Source of the DNA: a virus
Length of the DNA: 24,925 bases
IMG/VR virus record: IMGVR_UViG_3300029268_002493
Coordinates: 1 to 24,925 of that record
Reading direction: 5' to 3' (one strand)
Part shown: piece by piece, positions 8,342-14,981 of the stretch
How positions within the stretch are numbered: position 1 is the first letter of the stretch
How the letters are laid out: the number at the start of each line of letters is the position of its first letter
Program-made: the position numbers and the translations under genes
Notes under the pieces: generated by a model
What the model was told of the DNA's origin: nothing
The model's input: the letters and a program-made list of their open reading frames with translations, nothing else
The model's database searches: none

Positions 8342-8365
8342 TTAATGGGGCGCTTTAAACCCTGT

Positions 8366-8806
8366 TTAGCTAGTTCTGATAGCAATAATTAAATTGTACG
8401 CTGCGAACACGAAATCGAGTGACTTCTGCAGCACAACCTTAACCTGATCGGTTTGTAATCCGAGATTGTCCTTAACAATTTGCAGAAGGGTTTTTAGTTC
8501 GTTTTCGTCCAGATCATTAATTTCCGAAGGTACTTTATTTATGCCGTTAAGGGCAGCCGGAAGCTTAAGAACCACGTTGAAGAAGTTGGGTAGATCTGCC
8601 AGAGTGACTTTCCCGTCAGCAAAGGTTTTATTGATTGCGTTTGCAAAAAGAACTGCAAAAAGAAGGACGTCTTTGGTCTCGTCAATACCTATTTTAACGT
8701 CTTCCGGAGTGTCGAGGATAAGCCCTTTTATCTCCTTGGGTATGTCTAAGGTCATGGACTGAAATTCCAAAGGTTTTGGCTGGGCGTCTAATTCTATGCG
8801 TGTCAT
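8366..8806 (-). CDS. Uncharacterised protein in lysis cassette (146 aa)
   Basis: Its ATG overlaps the endolysin stop as ATGA, so it is translationally coupled to the endolysin. The protein is mostly helical, with a segment FADGKVTLADLPNFFNVVLK around residues 62-81 and an alternating hydrophobic C-terminal half (QVKVVLQKSLDFVFAAYNLI). There is no signal peptide and no clear membrane-spanning segment. I do not recognise a family. Sitting between a glucosaminidase and a candidate holin, it may be a lysis regulator, membrane-associated lysis factor or a small virion protein; none of these is shown by the sequence. Confidence 0.75.
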   Translation of the reverse strand: MTRIELDAQPKPLEFQSMTLDIPKEIKGLILDTPEDVKIGIDETKDVLLFAVLFANAINKTFADGKVTLADLPNFFNVVLKLPAALNGINKVPSEINDLDENELKTLLQIVKDNLGLQTDQVKVVLQKSLDFVFAAYNLIIAIRTS

Positions 8807-9246
8807 AATTTGTACTCTCTTAATTTATTAATGATTGTTATCACCTTCCCCACATAATTGGGGTCGGTCGCGTATTTATAAACGTGCTCATTCTGTATGC
8901 TGGAAATAAAATCTTCCGGAGTTTTCTTTAGAAAAGCTTTTGGCCATCTTCTCTTAATCAGATCGGCATAATCACGGAAGCACTCCAGAGGGGTATCATA
9001 AGCCCGGAAATAGTCCTTAACAGAAACCATCTGACCGTTAAGAAATTCCTTTGTTTTTAAGATTTGCGTACTCCCTTTCCAGTTCTTGCCCGCTTTAATA
9101 CCGAAAAAATTGTTCTCAGGAGCTTTAGAACCCCAGGCACTTTCGAGAGCGGCTTGTGCCAAGCAGACCAGATAAGGGACTCCCGTAGCTTCTTCATTTG
9201 CTTTGGCATATTCAACATACTTCAAATAAAAATCTTTTGGTTTCAT
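8803..9246 (-). CDS. Endolysin, glucosaminidase domain (147 aa)
   Basis: The whole protein is a single mannosyl-glycoprotein endo-beta-N-acetylglucosaminidase-like domain (the FlgJ C-terminal type), which cleaves peptidoglycan sugar chains. Visible signatures are LAQAALESAWG (Glu35 is the expected catalytic acid), NNFFGIKAG at residues 45-53, YFRAYDTPLECFRDYADLI, and a late YATDPNYVGKVITIINKL. There is no signal peptide, so release to the periplasm needs a holin or a similar route; a candidate lies two genes downstream. The ATG is preceded by AAAGGAAG. It follows a terminator hairpin and forms a lysis cassette with the next two genes. A virion-associated lysin role is an alternative. Confidence 0.9.
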   Translation of the reverse strand: MKPKDFYLKYVEYAKANEEATGVPYLVCLAQAALESAWGSKAPENNFFGIKAGKNWKGSTQILKTKEFLNGQMVSVKDYFRAYDTPLECFRDYADLIKRRWPKAFLKKTPEDFISSIQNEHVYKYATDPNYVGKVITIINKLREYKL

Positions 9247-9255
9247 TGCTTCCTT

Positions 9256-9295
9256 TAATTAAAACCTGCCGGGGCTAAAAGCTTATCCGGCAGGT
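9256..9295 (-). terminator. Rho-independent terminator between secreted-protein gene and endolysin
   Basis: A perfect 9-bp stem (ACCTGCCGG at 9264-9272, CCGGCAGGT at 9287-9295) with a 14-base loop is followed on the minus strand by TTTTAATT. It lies downstream of the secreted-protein stop and just before the endolysin ribosome-binding site. It could attenuate or separate lysis-gene transcription. Confidence 0.7.
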
Positions 9296-9318
9296 AACTA
9301 ACTATCATTTGGGGGAAT

Positions 9319-9756
9319 TTAATTGTCTCTTTTAGCACTTACTTTAAATGTGAAAGCAGACCTGTACCCGTTACCTGTGACTCCAATTATTGCTATCCTG
9401 TGCTGAACGTTATAATATGTACTGGTGTCGGCCCACGCTTTCTGAGTTAATACCGAATCGGTTCCAATGGTGGTTTCCGTAACAAATGTTGAACCGAAAT
9501 AACTTACTTGTCTGACCAGCTTAACCTTAACAGAGTCGTGAGTCTGGCTTCCTATAGCGAATACATCAAAAACTTTAGAAGTTCCGGACAACTTAAATCC
9601 GGAAGTATAGAGCGTATCAGTTCCGCTTAATGTCCCTTGGACGGTCACCGATTTGAAGCCATCATCATAATTGTCAACCACCTGAGTCAATATCTGGCCG
9701 TTGCTGATTATCGCGAACCCAAGAACGCTGATCATTAAAAAAAATAGTGTTTTCAT
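9319..9756 (-). CDS. Secreted protein of unknown function (145 aa)
   Basis: The first 20 residues form a clear Sec signal peptide (MKTLFFLMISVLGFAIISNG) with a likely cleavage site before or after the Gln at 21. There is no lipobox cysteine. The mature part, about 125 residues, is rich in Thr, Ser and Val with alternating beta-strand patterns (KSVTVQGTLSGTDTLY, DSVKVKLVRQV) and no cysteine, so it is probably a periplasmic or surface beta-protein. It sits between the gp37-like tail gene and the lysis cassette, closed by its own terminator and preceded by AAAGAAAAGG. A secreted product is out of place among virion genes. Candidate roles are superinfection exclusion, surface alteration or an unrecognised virion component. 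Confidence 0.8.
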   Translation of the reverse strand: MKTLFFLMISVLGFAIISNGQILTQVVDNYDDGFKSVTVQGTLSGTDTLYTSGFKLSGTSKVFDVFAIGSQTHDSVKVKLVRQVSYFGSTFVTETTIGTDSVLTQKAWADTSTYYNVQHRIAIIGVTGNGYRSAFTFKVSAKRDN

Positions 9757-9783
9757 TTCTTTACCTTTTCTTTATTGTGTTAA

Positions 9784-10221
9784 TTAAAATTCCTTATGTG
9801 TTAAATATCGGGTTGGCACTCTGACCGTTACCACATACCACCAGACTCCGTTTTCTTCTTTCAAGAATTCATCATCGGATACGTATATCTGTTTATAATT
9901 TTCTTTTATCCATAGTCCGCTAACAGTATCTATTATAAGTTGAACCCATTCCTCAACAGCCTTGCCCGTATACGACGCCCTTACGACCGCTATCACCCCG
10001 ATTTCAATATTCCGGTTCTGCAGAATTGAGTTTTCTGATTGAGAGTCTTCAAAAGTGCTCCCCCGGTATATAACGAGCAGAGATCCTTTCGGGTGACTCA
10101 ACTTGTAATTCTCAATTGACACCGGTTGCTCAACTAAAACTCTTTCCTTAGCGTCTTCGATCTTGCCAATCTCGGTTTCAAGAGCCTCAATAATGGTCAA
10201 TTTAGCAGTCATTATGTCCAT
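9784..10221 (-). CDS. gp37-like tail completion protein (145 aa)
   Basis: It follows the gp36-like gene with the ATG one base after its stop. Size, order and residues (LTIIEALETEIGKI at the start, QNRNIEIGVIAVVRA in the middle, WWYVVTVRVPTRYL at the end) fit the Mu gp37 / DUF1834 type proteins, thought to act as tail terminators at the head-tail interface. A second in-frame ATG four codons in is an alternative start. The protein is soluble, with mixed alpha/beta character. Family assignment is by pattern and gene order rather than by a diagnostic motif. Confidence 0.65.
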   Translation of the reverse strand: MDIMTAKLTIIEALETEIGKIEDAKERVLVEQPVSIENYKLSHPKGSLLVIYRGSTFEDSQSENSILQNRNIEIGVIAVVRASYTGKAVEEWVQLIIDTVSGLWIKENYKQIYVSDDEFLKEENGVWWYVVTVRVPTRYLTHKEF

Positions 10222-10222
10222 A

Positions 10223-10678
10223 TTAATAGAGGTCTAAAGTCTCTTTAGGAAATAACCGGTCAGCGTAAGATTTATTAATCACTATCTCGCTTTCAGGAGC
10301 GTCCTCAGAAGGAATGTCCAGGTTAATGATCCCCCTTTGAATCTTTTCAAGCTCGGAGACTCGTTTGTTATATATAGTCACAATGCTTTCAGGCAGTTCC
10401 AGTCTGAACCGCCGTTTATATAAGTTATAAATCGCAATGTCCTTGCTAATCGACAGGAGTCTCCCGGGAGTCGTTGTAAAGGGGAGTGTATAACGACTCC
10501 TGAGATAACCATCAATTTCTTCGTCTGCGCTTCTGATCTGCTCGACAACTCTTACAGCACATACATCATCTTCGTCAGTCAGGTCAATCTCGTCAAGCTC
10601 ACTGTTTTCATCATTCGTGAGCCGCAACAGTTCATCCTGGGAGATGTCTTTTAGTATCTCTGTAATTGTGGAATACAT
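10223..10678 (-). CDS. gp36-like head-tail connector (DUF1320-type, 151 aa)
   Basis: The ATG overlaps the capsid stop as TAATG. The protein has the features of the DUF1320 / Mu gp36 connector family: an N-terminal helical segment (STITEILKDIS), an acidic region, the sequence EIDGYLRSRYTLPFTTTP near residues 55-73, then a helix ending in IYNLYKRR. Members of this family lie between the major capsid and tail genes and form part of the neck through which DNA passes. The C-terminal 50 residues (KRVSELEKIQRGIINLDIPS) follow the family pattern of a helix plus an acidic tail. Confidence 0.82.
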   Translation of the reverse strand: MYSTITEILKDISQDELLRLTNDENSELDEIDLTDEDDVCAVRVVEQIRSADEEIDGYLRSRYTLPFTTTPGRLLSISKDIAIYNLYKRRFRLELPESIVTIYNKRVSELEKIQRGIINLDIPSEDAPESEIVINKSYADRLFPKETLDLY

Positions 10679-11604
10679 TAGCTTGCTATCCGGATCCCCT
10701 CAATTTTTGCGATTGATTTGCTGTTAAGAAGCGCAATCGCAGTATCCATTTCAACGCTGTGCTCATAATTGTTTTCAATCAACCCAAGGTCCTTAACCTC
10801 AAGCCCGAGGTTTGTGGGCAATGTAAGATCGGTCGCTTCGCCGAAGCGGGCAGCATAAACAGAAGTACAATCATTGCTGTTTCCACAGGTCTCGGTATTC
10901 GTGATAATATCAGCGCCCGTCTGACTATAACCGACGTCTACAATTCCGACACCGGCAAAGTACGGAATTAACAAGCCGAATTCATTCTTCTGGTAAGTGA
11001 TCAAAGAAGCTGCAATTGTACTCAGACGGCTCCAGAGAGTGCCGTTCATATAGAGAACCTCAGCTCCGCCATCAATCTTTTTGATCAAAAGCTGCAAGAG
11101 TTCGATCAGTTTTTGCTGCGTTGCCTTAGCGGCATCGCTGTTCCCAAGGGTGACGTTGATCCCGTTAGCGTTTGGGGTAATCTTTTGGGCTGCGGGCATA
11201 AGTTTGACTATGCCGTCGAATTGTGTGGCGTCATTAGCGGCGTCTCCGTTAAAAAATAAATCCTGAAACTTTCTTCCGAGGTCTTCGGCAAAGCTGAGAA
11301 GCTGTAAAGCTCTTTCGGAAGCTATGTCGCCGCCCCTTCTCTCGTAAGCTCTGTCAACCTGTACTTTATCGCCCACAATCTTTAAAGCCGGGTTTGCAAA
11401 TGTAGGAGCCTGTGGGTTGGCTGCGTATGCGCTGCCTATCGCCCTGGTCTTGCCTCCGGTTGCGGTGGATTTTGTGCGCCTGTATTCAGCACTCCCCACC
11501 ATTTTATAAAACTGCGCTTTTCTTAAAACGCTTGCTTTAGAAATCACGGCTGTAACAACTTGCTGAGTCACAGCATCGCTTGCGGAAATTTGTCCTATTA
11601 ACAT
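10678..11604 (-). CDS. Major capsid protein (308 aa)
   Basis: This protein follows the protease/scaffold gene, where Mu-like phages encode the major head subunit. It begins MLIGQISASDAVTQQVVTAV. The start chosen is the ATG at 11604, which has AAAGGA upstream; a longer frame would need a TTG inside the preceding gene. Sequence features fit an HK97-fold capsid: an N-terminal helical arm, a basic segment with YRRTKSTATGGKTRAIG, a long helix with QKLIELLQLLIKKIDGG, and a beta-rich C-terminus (GLEVKDLGLI). Length is normal for the fold. No cysteine-based or cross-linking feature is obvious. Assignment rests on context and fold impression. Confidence 0.85.
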   Translation of the reverse strand: MLIGQISASDAVTQQVVTAVISKASVLRKAQFYKMVGSAEYRRTKSTATGGKTRAIGSAYAANPQAPTFANPALKIVGDKVQVDRAYERRGGDIASERALQLLSFAEDLGRKFQDLFFNGDAANDATQFDGIVKLMPAAQKITPNANGINVTLGNSDAAKATQQKLIELLQLLIKKIDGGAEVLYMNGTLWSRLSTIAASLITYQKNEFGLLIPYFAGVGIVDVGYSQTGADIITNTETCGNSNDCTSVYAARFGEATDLTLPTNLGLEVKDLGLIENNYEHSVEMDTAIALLNSKSIAKIEGIRIAS

Positions 11605-11608
11605 ATTC

Positions 11609-12487
11609 TTATCCTTTATTGTTGGTTCTAATTTGATCTGCAATTACTTCGCTTGGAGTCAGTTTTCTCTCCTCAATCTTATTCTTAGCAACTTCCTTGA
11701 ACTCTATTATTTTTGGCTGATTCTCCAGAAACTCTTTGAAAAGTTTAACCGGATCAGCCGCGGTCTTGTCCGAAAACTCGAATACTTTTGCGTTGTCCTT
11801 CTCAGTCAGTTCAACAACGGCAAGCGCCTCCAGTATCTTCGAAGCAGACTCAGTCTGCGCCGGCAGCAGATTCCCAAATGCAATTCTCTCATTAAGGAAC
11901 TGCTGGAATTCAGCCGTGCGTATTCTTAAACTCAACCGGTTAAGCTCTTCTTCCGCCTGTTGCTGTGCTGATTTTGTGATTACAAGCTCTTCTGCAAGTC
12001 CTGCAAATTTTGCAACCTTCTCCTCAAGCTCTGCTATCTTAGCCTCATTCTCCCGGTATAATTCTGAAAATTCATCCTCGGGTTCCTGAAACTCTATAAC
12101 AGCATCCTTCTCTTCGTTAAACTCAATATCCCCAAGTCCTTTTACCGCCGGGGGAACGGCTCCCAAAAAGCCAACATGACGCAAACTCATATCGGGGTTT
12201 AAGGCAACCGATCTGTTTTTATACATCCCCTTTTTAACAGCATCAGCAAACTCAACAACCACCTGTTTGGGTTTTGCGTATAACACATTACCAATTCGCT
12301 TCAGAGATTCGATCCAGCCAAAAGCCGGTCCGTTTTCTTTCGGGTGGCCCACGACTATCGGAGCCTCATACTCGGAAGGCTTGTAATTACTTACAATCTT
12401 GTCGAGATGCTCGGGGGTATATTCCTGAGTCTGCCCTTTTGAGTTAGTGTGGGTACCGGTCTTGAATATCGCAAACCATTTTTTCAT
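11609..12487 (-). CDS. Prohead protease/scaffold, Mu gpI-like (292 aa)
   Basis: The N-terminal 120 residues match the Mu-like I-protein protease: FKTGTHTNSKGQTQEYTPE, APIVVGHPKENGPAFGWIES at about residues 42-61, then YKNRSVALNPD and HVGFLGAVPPAVKGL. From about residue 130 the protein becomes acidic and coiled-coil (ENEAKIAELEEKVAKFAGLA), as expected of the scaffold portion that fills the prohead and is removed before packaging. It is the first gene of the minus-strand late operon and has a consensus Bacteroidota-type promoter about 35 bases upstream. Capsid protein follows directly. In Mu a shorter internal product, gpZ, supplies scaffold; I could not decide whether an internal start is used here. 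Confidence 0.9.
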   Translation of the reverse strand: MKKWFAIFKTGTHTNSKGQTQEYTPEHLDKIVSNYKPSEYEAPIVVGHPKENGPAFGWIESLKRIGNVLYAKPKQVVVEFADAVKKGMYKNRSVALNPDMSLRHVGFLGAVPPAVKGLGDIEFNEEKDAVIEFQEPEDEFSELYRENEAKIAELEEKVAKFAGLAEELVITKSAQQQAEEELNRLSLRIRTAEFQQFLNERIAFGNLLPAQTESASKILEALAVVELTEKDNAKVFEFSDKTAADPVKLFKEFLENQPKIIEFKEVAKNKIEERKLTPSEVIADQIRTNNKG

Positions 12488-12521
12488 TTTTTCTTCTCTT
12501 AATTTTTATCAAAAACATACG

Positions 12522-12552
12522 CAAAACTATCTAATTTGAAATTCCTCTCAAA
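12522..12552 (-). promoter_or_regulatory. Late-operon promoter, Bacteroidota consensus
   Basis: On the minus strand TTTG (12552-12549) is followed by exactly 19 bases and then TAGTTTTG (12529-12522), a full match to the Bacteroidota -33/-7 pattern. Predicted initiation near 12515 gives a leader of about 28 bases to the protease/scaffold ATG at 12487. Confidence 0.6.
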
Positions 12553-12554
12553 TT
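12533..12554. promoter_or_regulatory. Inverted repeat overlapping the late promoter (possible operator)
   Basis: AATTTGA (12533-12539) and TCAAATT (12548-12554) form a perfect 7-bp dyad with an 8-base spacer. It covers the -33 box and most of the spacer of the late promoter, a position suited to a repressor or activator site. AT-rich composition raises the risk of a chance dyad. Confidence 0.35.
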
Positions 12555-12753
12555 GAGTGGTTCAAAATGAATTTTCATAATAATCCTTTATTTTTGCCAA
12601 AACGTTCTATAATCGTTTCTAAGCGACTTTTATTTAAAAGGCATACAAAGAGACCTTTGAAAAAAGTTAATTGATTTGGGATGAATTTAATTGGTGTTTA
12701 ATAGAAACCATAGTGTATGCACAACTCAATATTAACAAAAACGGAAAATATGT
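12555..12753. promoter_or_regulatory. Divergent intergenic region; candidate activator-dependent promoter for plus operon
   Basis: This AT-rich, gene-free stretch separates the divergent late and head-packaging operons. On the plus strand TATTTTTG at 12589-12596 is an exact TAnnTTTG -7 box, but no TTTG lies 19 bases upstream. A promoter lacking its distal box is what a Mor/C-type activator would serve. The leader to the first gene would be about 150 bases. TATAAT at 12608-12613 is also present without a matching -35. The initiation point is not resolved. Confidence 0.35.
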
Positions 12754-12990
12754 ATGAATATTCTTAATTCCGAGATCATTGCCCTGCTCACCGGAGGCGG
12801 CCTCCAACTCGCGGTTTTCGTAATATGGCTCTTTACCTTCAAATACTTTACAAAGCAAAATAATGAGACAATGCGCAAATTATTTTACAATATGGAACAA
12901 GACCTGAAATACAAGGAGCTCCTAATCGGAATCTTATCGCGGTTAGAACTGAAAATTGACCTGATCGGAAAGGGAAGGGAACGGGAATGA
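12754..12990 (+). CDS. Small membrane / coiled-coil protein (78 aa)
   Basis: It is the first gene of the plus-strand head-packaging operon. Residues about 7-30 form one membrane segment (IIALLTGGGLQLAVFVIWLF), followed by a basic linker and a helical, coiled-coil-like tail (TMRKLFYNMEQDLKYKELLI). Its position ahead of the small terminase genes corresponds to the Mu region encoding gp25/gp26 and lysis accessories. A spanin, holin or DUF2730-like (gp25) role is possible, but I recognise no firm family. The stop overlaps the next ATG by four bases. Confidence 0.7.
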   Translation: MNILNSEIIALLTGGGLQLAVFVIWLFTFKYFTKQNNETMRKLFYNMEQDLKYKELLIGILSRLELKIDLIGKGRERE

Positions 12991-13232
12991 GCAATGAATT
13001 ATTGATGGCAAAAGGAAGACTTGCGGACTGCGAAAAACAAATTAGCGACGCAGAGCTTAAAGCTGAAAATTATATGATTGCCCTTAGAGAACTTCTTGAT
13101 CCTTACAGGGACTTCGCAGATCTCGAACTTGAAAAAGCTCTCTTGCTTCTTAAGGATTTCAGGGGACTCCAACTTGAGGTGAGGGAATTGCGAACTTTGG
13201 GATGCAGATTGAAAAGAGATTATAACTTATGA
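12987..13232 (+). CDS. Small coiled-coil protein (81 aa), unknown
   Basis: The ATG overlaps the preceding stop as ATGA, and its own stop overlaps the small terminase ATG in the same way. The product is almost entirely helical and charged (GRLADCEKQISDAELKAENY, then LELEKALLLLKDFRGLQLEV), with two cysteines far apart and no membrane segment. Mu-like phages carry one or two such small proteins before the small terminase. No function can be read from the sequence; a packaging or lysis accessory is a guess from position. Confidence 0.72.
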   Translation: MSNELLMAKGRLADCEKQISDAELKAENYMIALRELLDPYRDFADLELEKALLLLKDFRGLQLEVRELRTLGCRLKRDYNL

Positions 13233-13615
13233 AAAGCGTGGTTATTTATGAGGAGGCAAAGCGATTATTTATCGAAGGCTATTCCCTCGATGCAATTGTA
13301 GAGCTGCTTAAAGGCAATGTTGCCCGTAAAACTCTCTTTAACTGGTGTAAGGAACATAGCTGGGAAGATCAGAGAAGAAAAAGGATTACCTCAACATCAG
13401 ACCTTCAGGATGATCTCATCGAAATCGTCAGGACTGCCATACGCGAGACAAAGGCTAACCCAACACCCCATAATATCTACGCAATTGTTAAGGCAGTCTC
13501 AGCAATGAAACTCTTCCAGGGTATCCAGCTTGAACCGGAAGAAGAAATTAAGAACACCGCAATCAAAGAAGAAACTATTAAACAAATTGAACGGGATATT
13601 CTCGGAATCGAATGA
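13229..13615 (+). CDS. Terminase small subunit, Mu gp27-like (128 aa)
   Basis: The N-terminal 50 residues form a helix-turn-helix (YEEAKRLFIEGYSLDAIVEL, then NVARKTLFNWCKEHSWEDQR), the DNA-recognition part of small terminases and of the Mu gp27 / DUF1804 group. A helical C-terminal part (TAIRETKANPTPHNIYAIVK) probably mediates oligomerisation. It immediately precedes the large terminase, whose ATG overlaps its stop. It is expected to bind phage DNA and start headful packaging. Length is slightly below that of Mu gp27. Confidence 0.82.
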   Translation: MKSVVIYEEAKRLFIEGYSLDAIVELLKGNVARKTLFNWCKEHSWEDQRRKRITSTSDLQDDLIEIVRTAIRETKANPTPHNIYAIVKAVSAMKLFQGIQLEPEEEIKNTAIKEETIKQIERDILGIE

Positions 13616-14970
13616 AAGAGAACAAGTATTTTCTGCCTTATCAATCGCGATGGCTTAATGATACAAGCAAAATTAAAATATGGGAAAAGTCACGCCGTAT
13701 CGGTGCTACTTATGTCCAGGCTTATGAAGATGTACGTGATTGCGTAACGGCAAAAGTCCCATCCGTATGGTTCTCTTCCGCGGATGAGTCTGCGGCTAAA
13801 GAGTATATTATTTATTGTGCACAATGGGCAAAACTTTTTGATAAAGGCGCCCGCGATCTTGGCGAAATAGTCCTCGAAAGTGATAAGTCAATCAAGACTT
13901 TCACAATTGAATTCTCCAACGGGAAAAGAATAAACGCCCTGAGCTCCAATCCAAAAGCTTTCAGAAGTAAGGGGGGTAAAGTCGTTCTCGACGAATTCGC
14001 ATTTCATGGTGATGCGGTTGCACTTTGGAAAGCCGCCAAACCGGCTGTTACATGGGGGTTCCCTCTTCGGATACTCTCCACTCATCACGGTCAGCAGTCT
14101 CTTTTTTATAAATTTGCTGACCAGGTTAAAAAGGGAAAACTCGGTTGGTCACTTCATACGGTTGATATTTTTAAGGCGGTCTCGGAAGGCCTTGCCGACA
14201 AGATTAAGGGAAGACAACTCACCCGGGAAGAGCGTGAAGAATGGCTCAAGAGCGAGGAAGAAGACAGTTTTGATAAAACCACCTGGCTTGAGGAATACTG
14301 TTGCGTTGCGGTTGATGAAGCAACTGCCTTCCTGAGCTATGATCTGATCACCGCTAATGAAGGAGAGTGCCTCCTTGACGACTTGGATACAATTGAAAAT
14401 GAGCTTTATATCGGAGTTGACATCGGCAGGAAAAAAGACCTTACCGTTATATGGGGAGTTGAGAAAATAGGCGCCCGGCTCTATACCAGATTCGTTCATA
14501 CTCTTGAAAAGACTCCATTCAAAATCCAAAAGGACATCCTCTTTGAATATCTCAAACATCCTAAATTCAGAAGAGCAGGTATAGACGCAACCGGTATCGG
14601 TATGCAACTCGCCGAAGAAGCTCAGGTTGCCTTTGGTAAATATTCCGTTGAAAATATTATGTTCACCGGCAAAAGTAAGGAAGAACTGGCATATAATCTC
14701 CTGATAACTTTCGAAGATAAAAACATTGTAATCCCCGACAGTCACGAAGTCAGGGAAGATCTTCACAGCGTAAGAAAAATTTCAACTGCCGGTAATCACG
14801 CCCGCTTTGACGTCGCCAAAAGTGAAGTCTCCGGACACGCAGACCGGTTCTGGGCTCTTGCCCTTGCTATCAATGCAGGTAAAACCGGAAGCGGGGAGAT
14901 TATCGTAGCCAGCGGAGGGCGAAGAAGGAGACAAGTCCTCGATGCTTTATTAAATAACTATTATTCTTAA
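13612..14970 (+). CDS. Terminase large subunit, Mu gp28-like (452 aa)
   Basis: This is the packaging ATPase and nuclease. A Walker-A-like segment SRRIGATY lies at residues 27-34, in the degenerate form usual for large terminases. Walker B is VVLDEF at 124-129 (Asp127, Glu128), and the LRILSTHHG stretch at 152-160 resembles the coupling motif. The C-terminal RNase H-like nuclease shows YIGVDIGRKKDLTVI with Asp270, RAGIDATGIG with Asp325, and a late Asp411 in HADRFW. Length matches the Mu gp28 group. It starts inside the small terminase stop and is followed by the portal gene 11 bases on. All key residues are present, so the enzyme looks intact. Confidence 0.93.
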   Translation: MKENKYFLPYQSRWLNDTSKIKIWEKSRRIGATYVQAYEDVRDCVTAKVPSVWFSSADESAAKEYIIYCAQWAKLFDKGARDLGEIVLESDKSIKTFTIEFSNGKRINALSSNPKAFRSKGGKVVLDEFAFHGDAVALWKAAKPAVTWGFPLRILSTHHGQQSLFYKFADQVKKGKLGWSLHTVDIFKAVSEGLADKIKGRQLTREEREEWLKSEEEDSFDKTTWLEEYCCVAVDEATAFLSYDLITANEGECLLDDLDTIENELYIGVDIGRKKDLTVIWGVEKIGARLYTRFVHTLEKTPFKIQKDILFEYLKHPKFRRAGIDATGIGMQLAEEAQVAFGKYSVENIMFTGKSKEELAYNLLITFEDKNIVIPDSHEVREDLHSVRKISTAGNHARFDVAKSEVSGHADRFWALALAINAGKTGSGEIIVASGGRRRRQVLDALLNNYYS

Positions 14971-14981
14971 GGAATTATTAA

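Noticed and set aside
12667-12858. 63-codon minus-strand ORF across the divergent promoter region
   Set aside because: It overlaps the start of the plus-strand operon and the regulatory region and has no ribosome-binding site or conserved features.
14149-14766. 205-codon minus-strand ORF inside the terminase gene
   Set aside because: It is antisense to a clear large terminase with all motifs, has no protein-like features and no promoter; it is a shadow frame.
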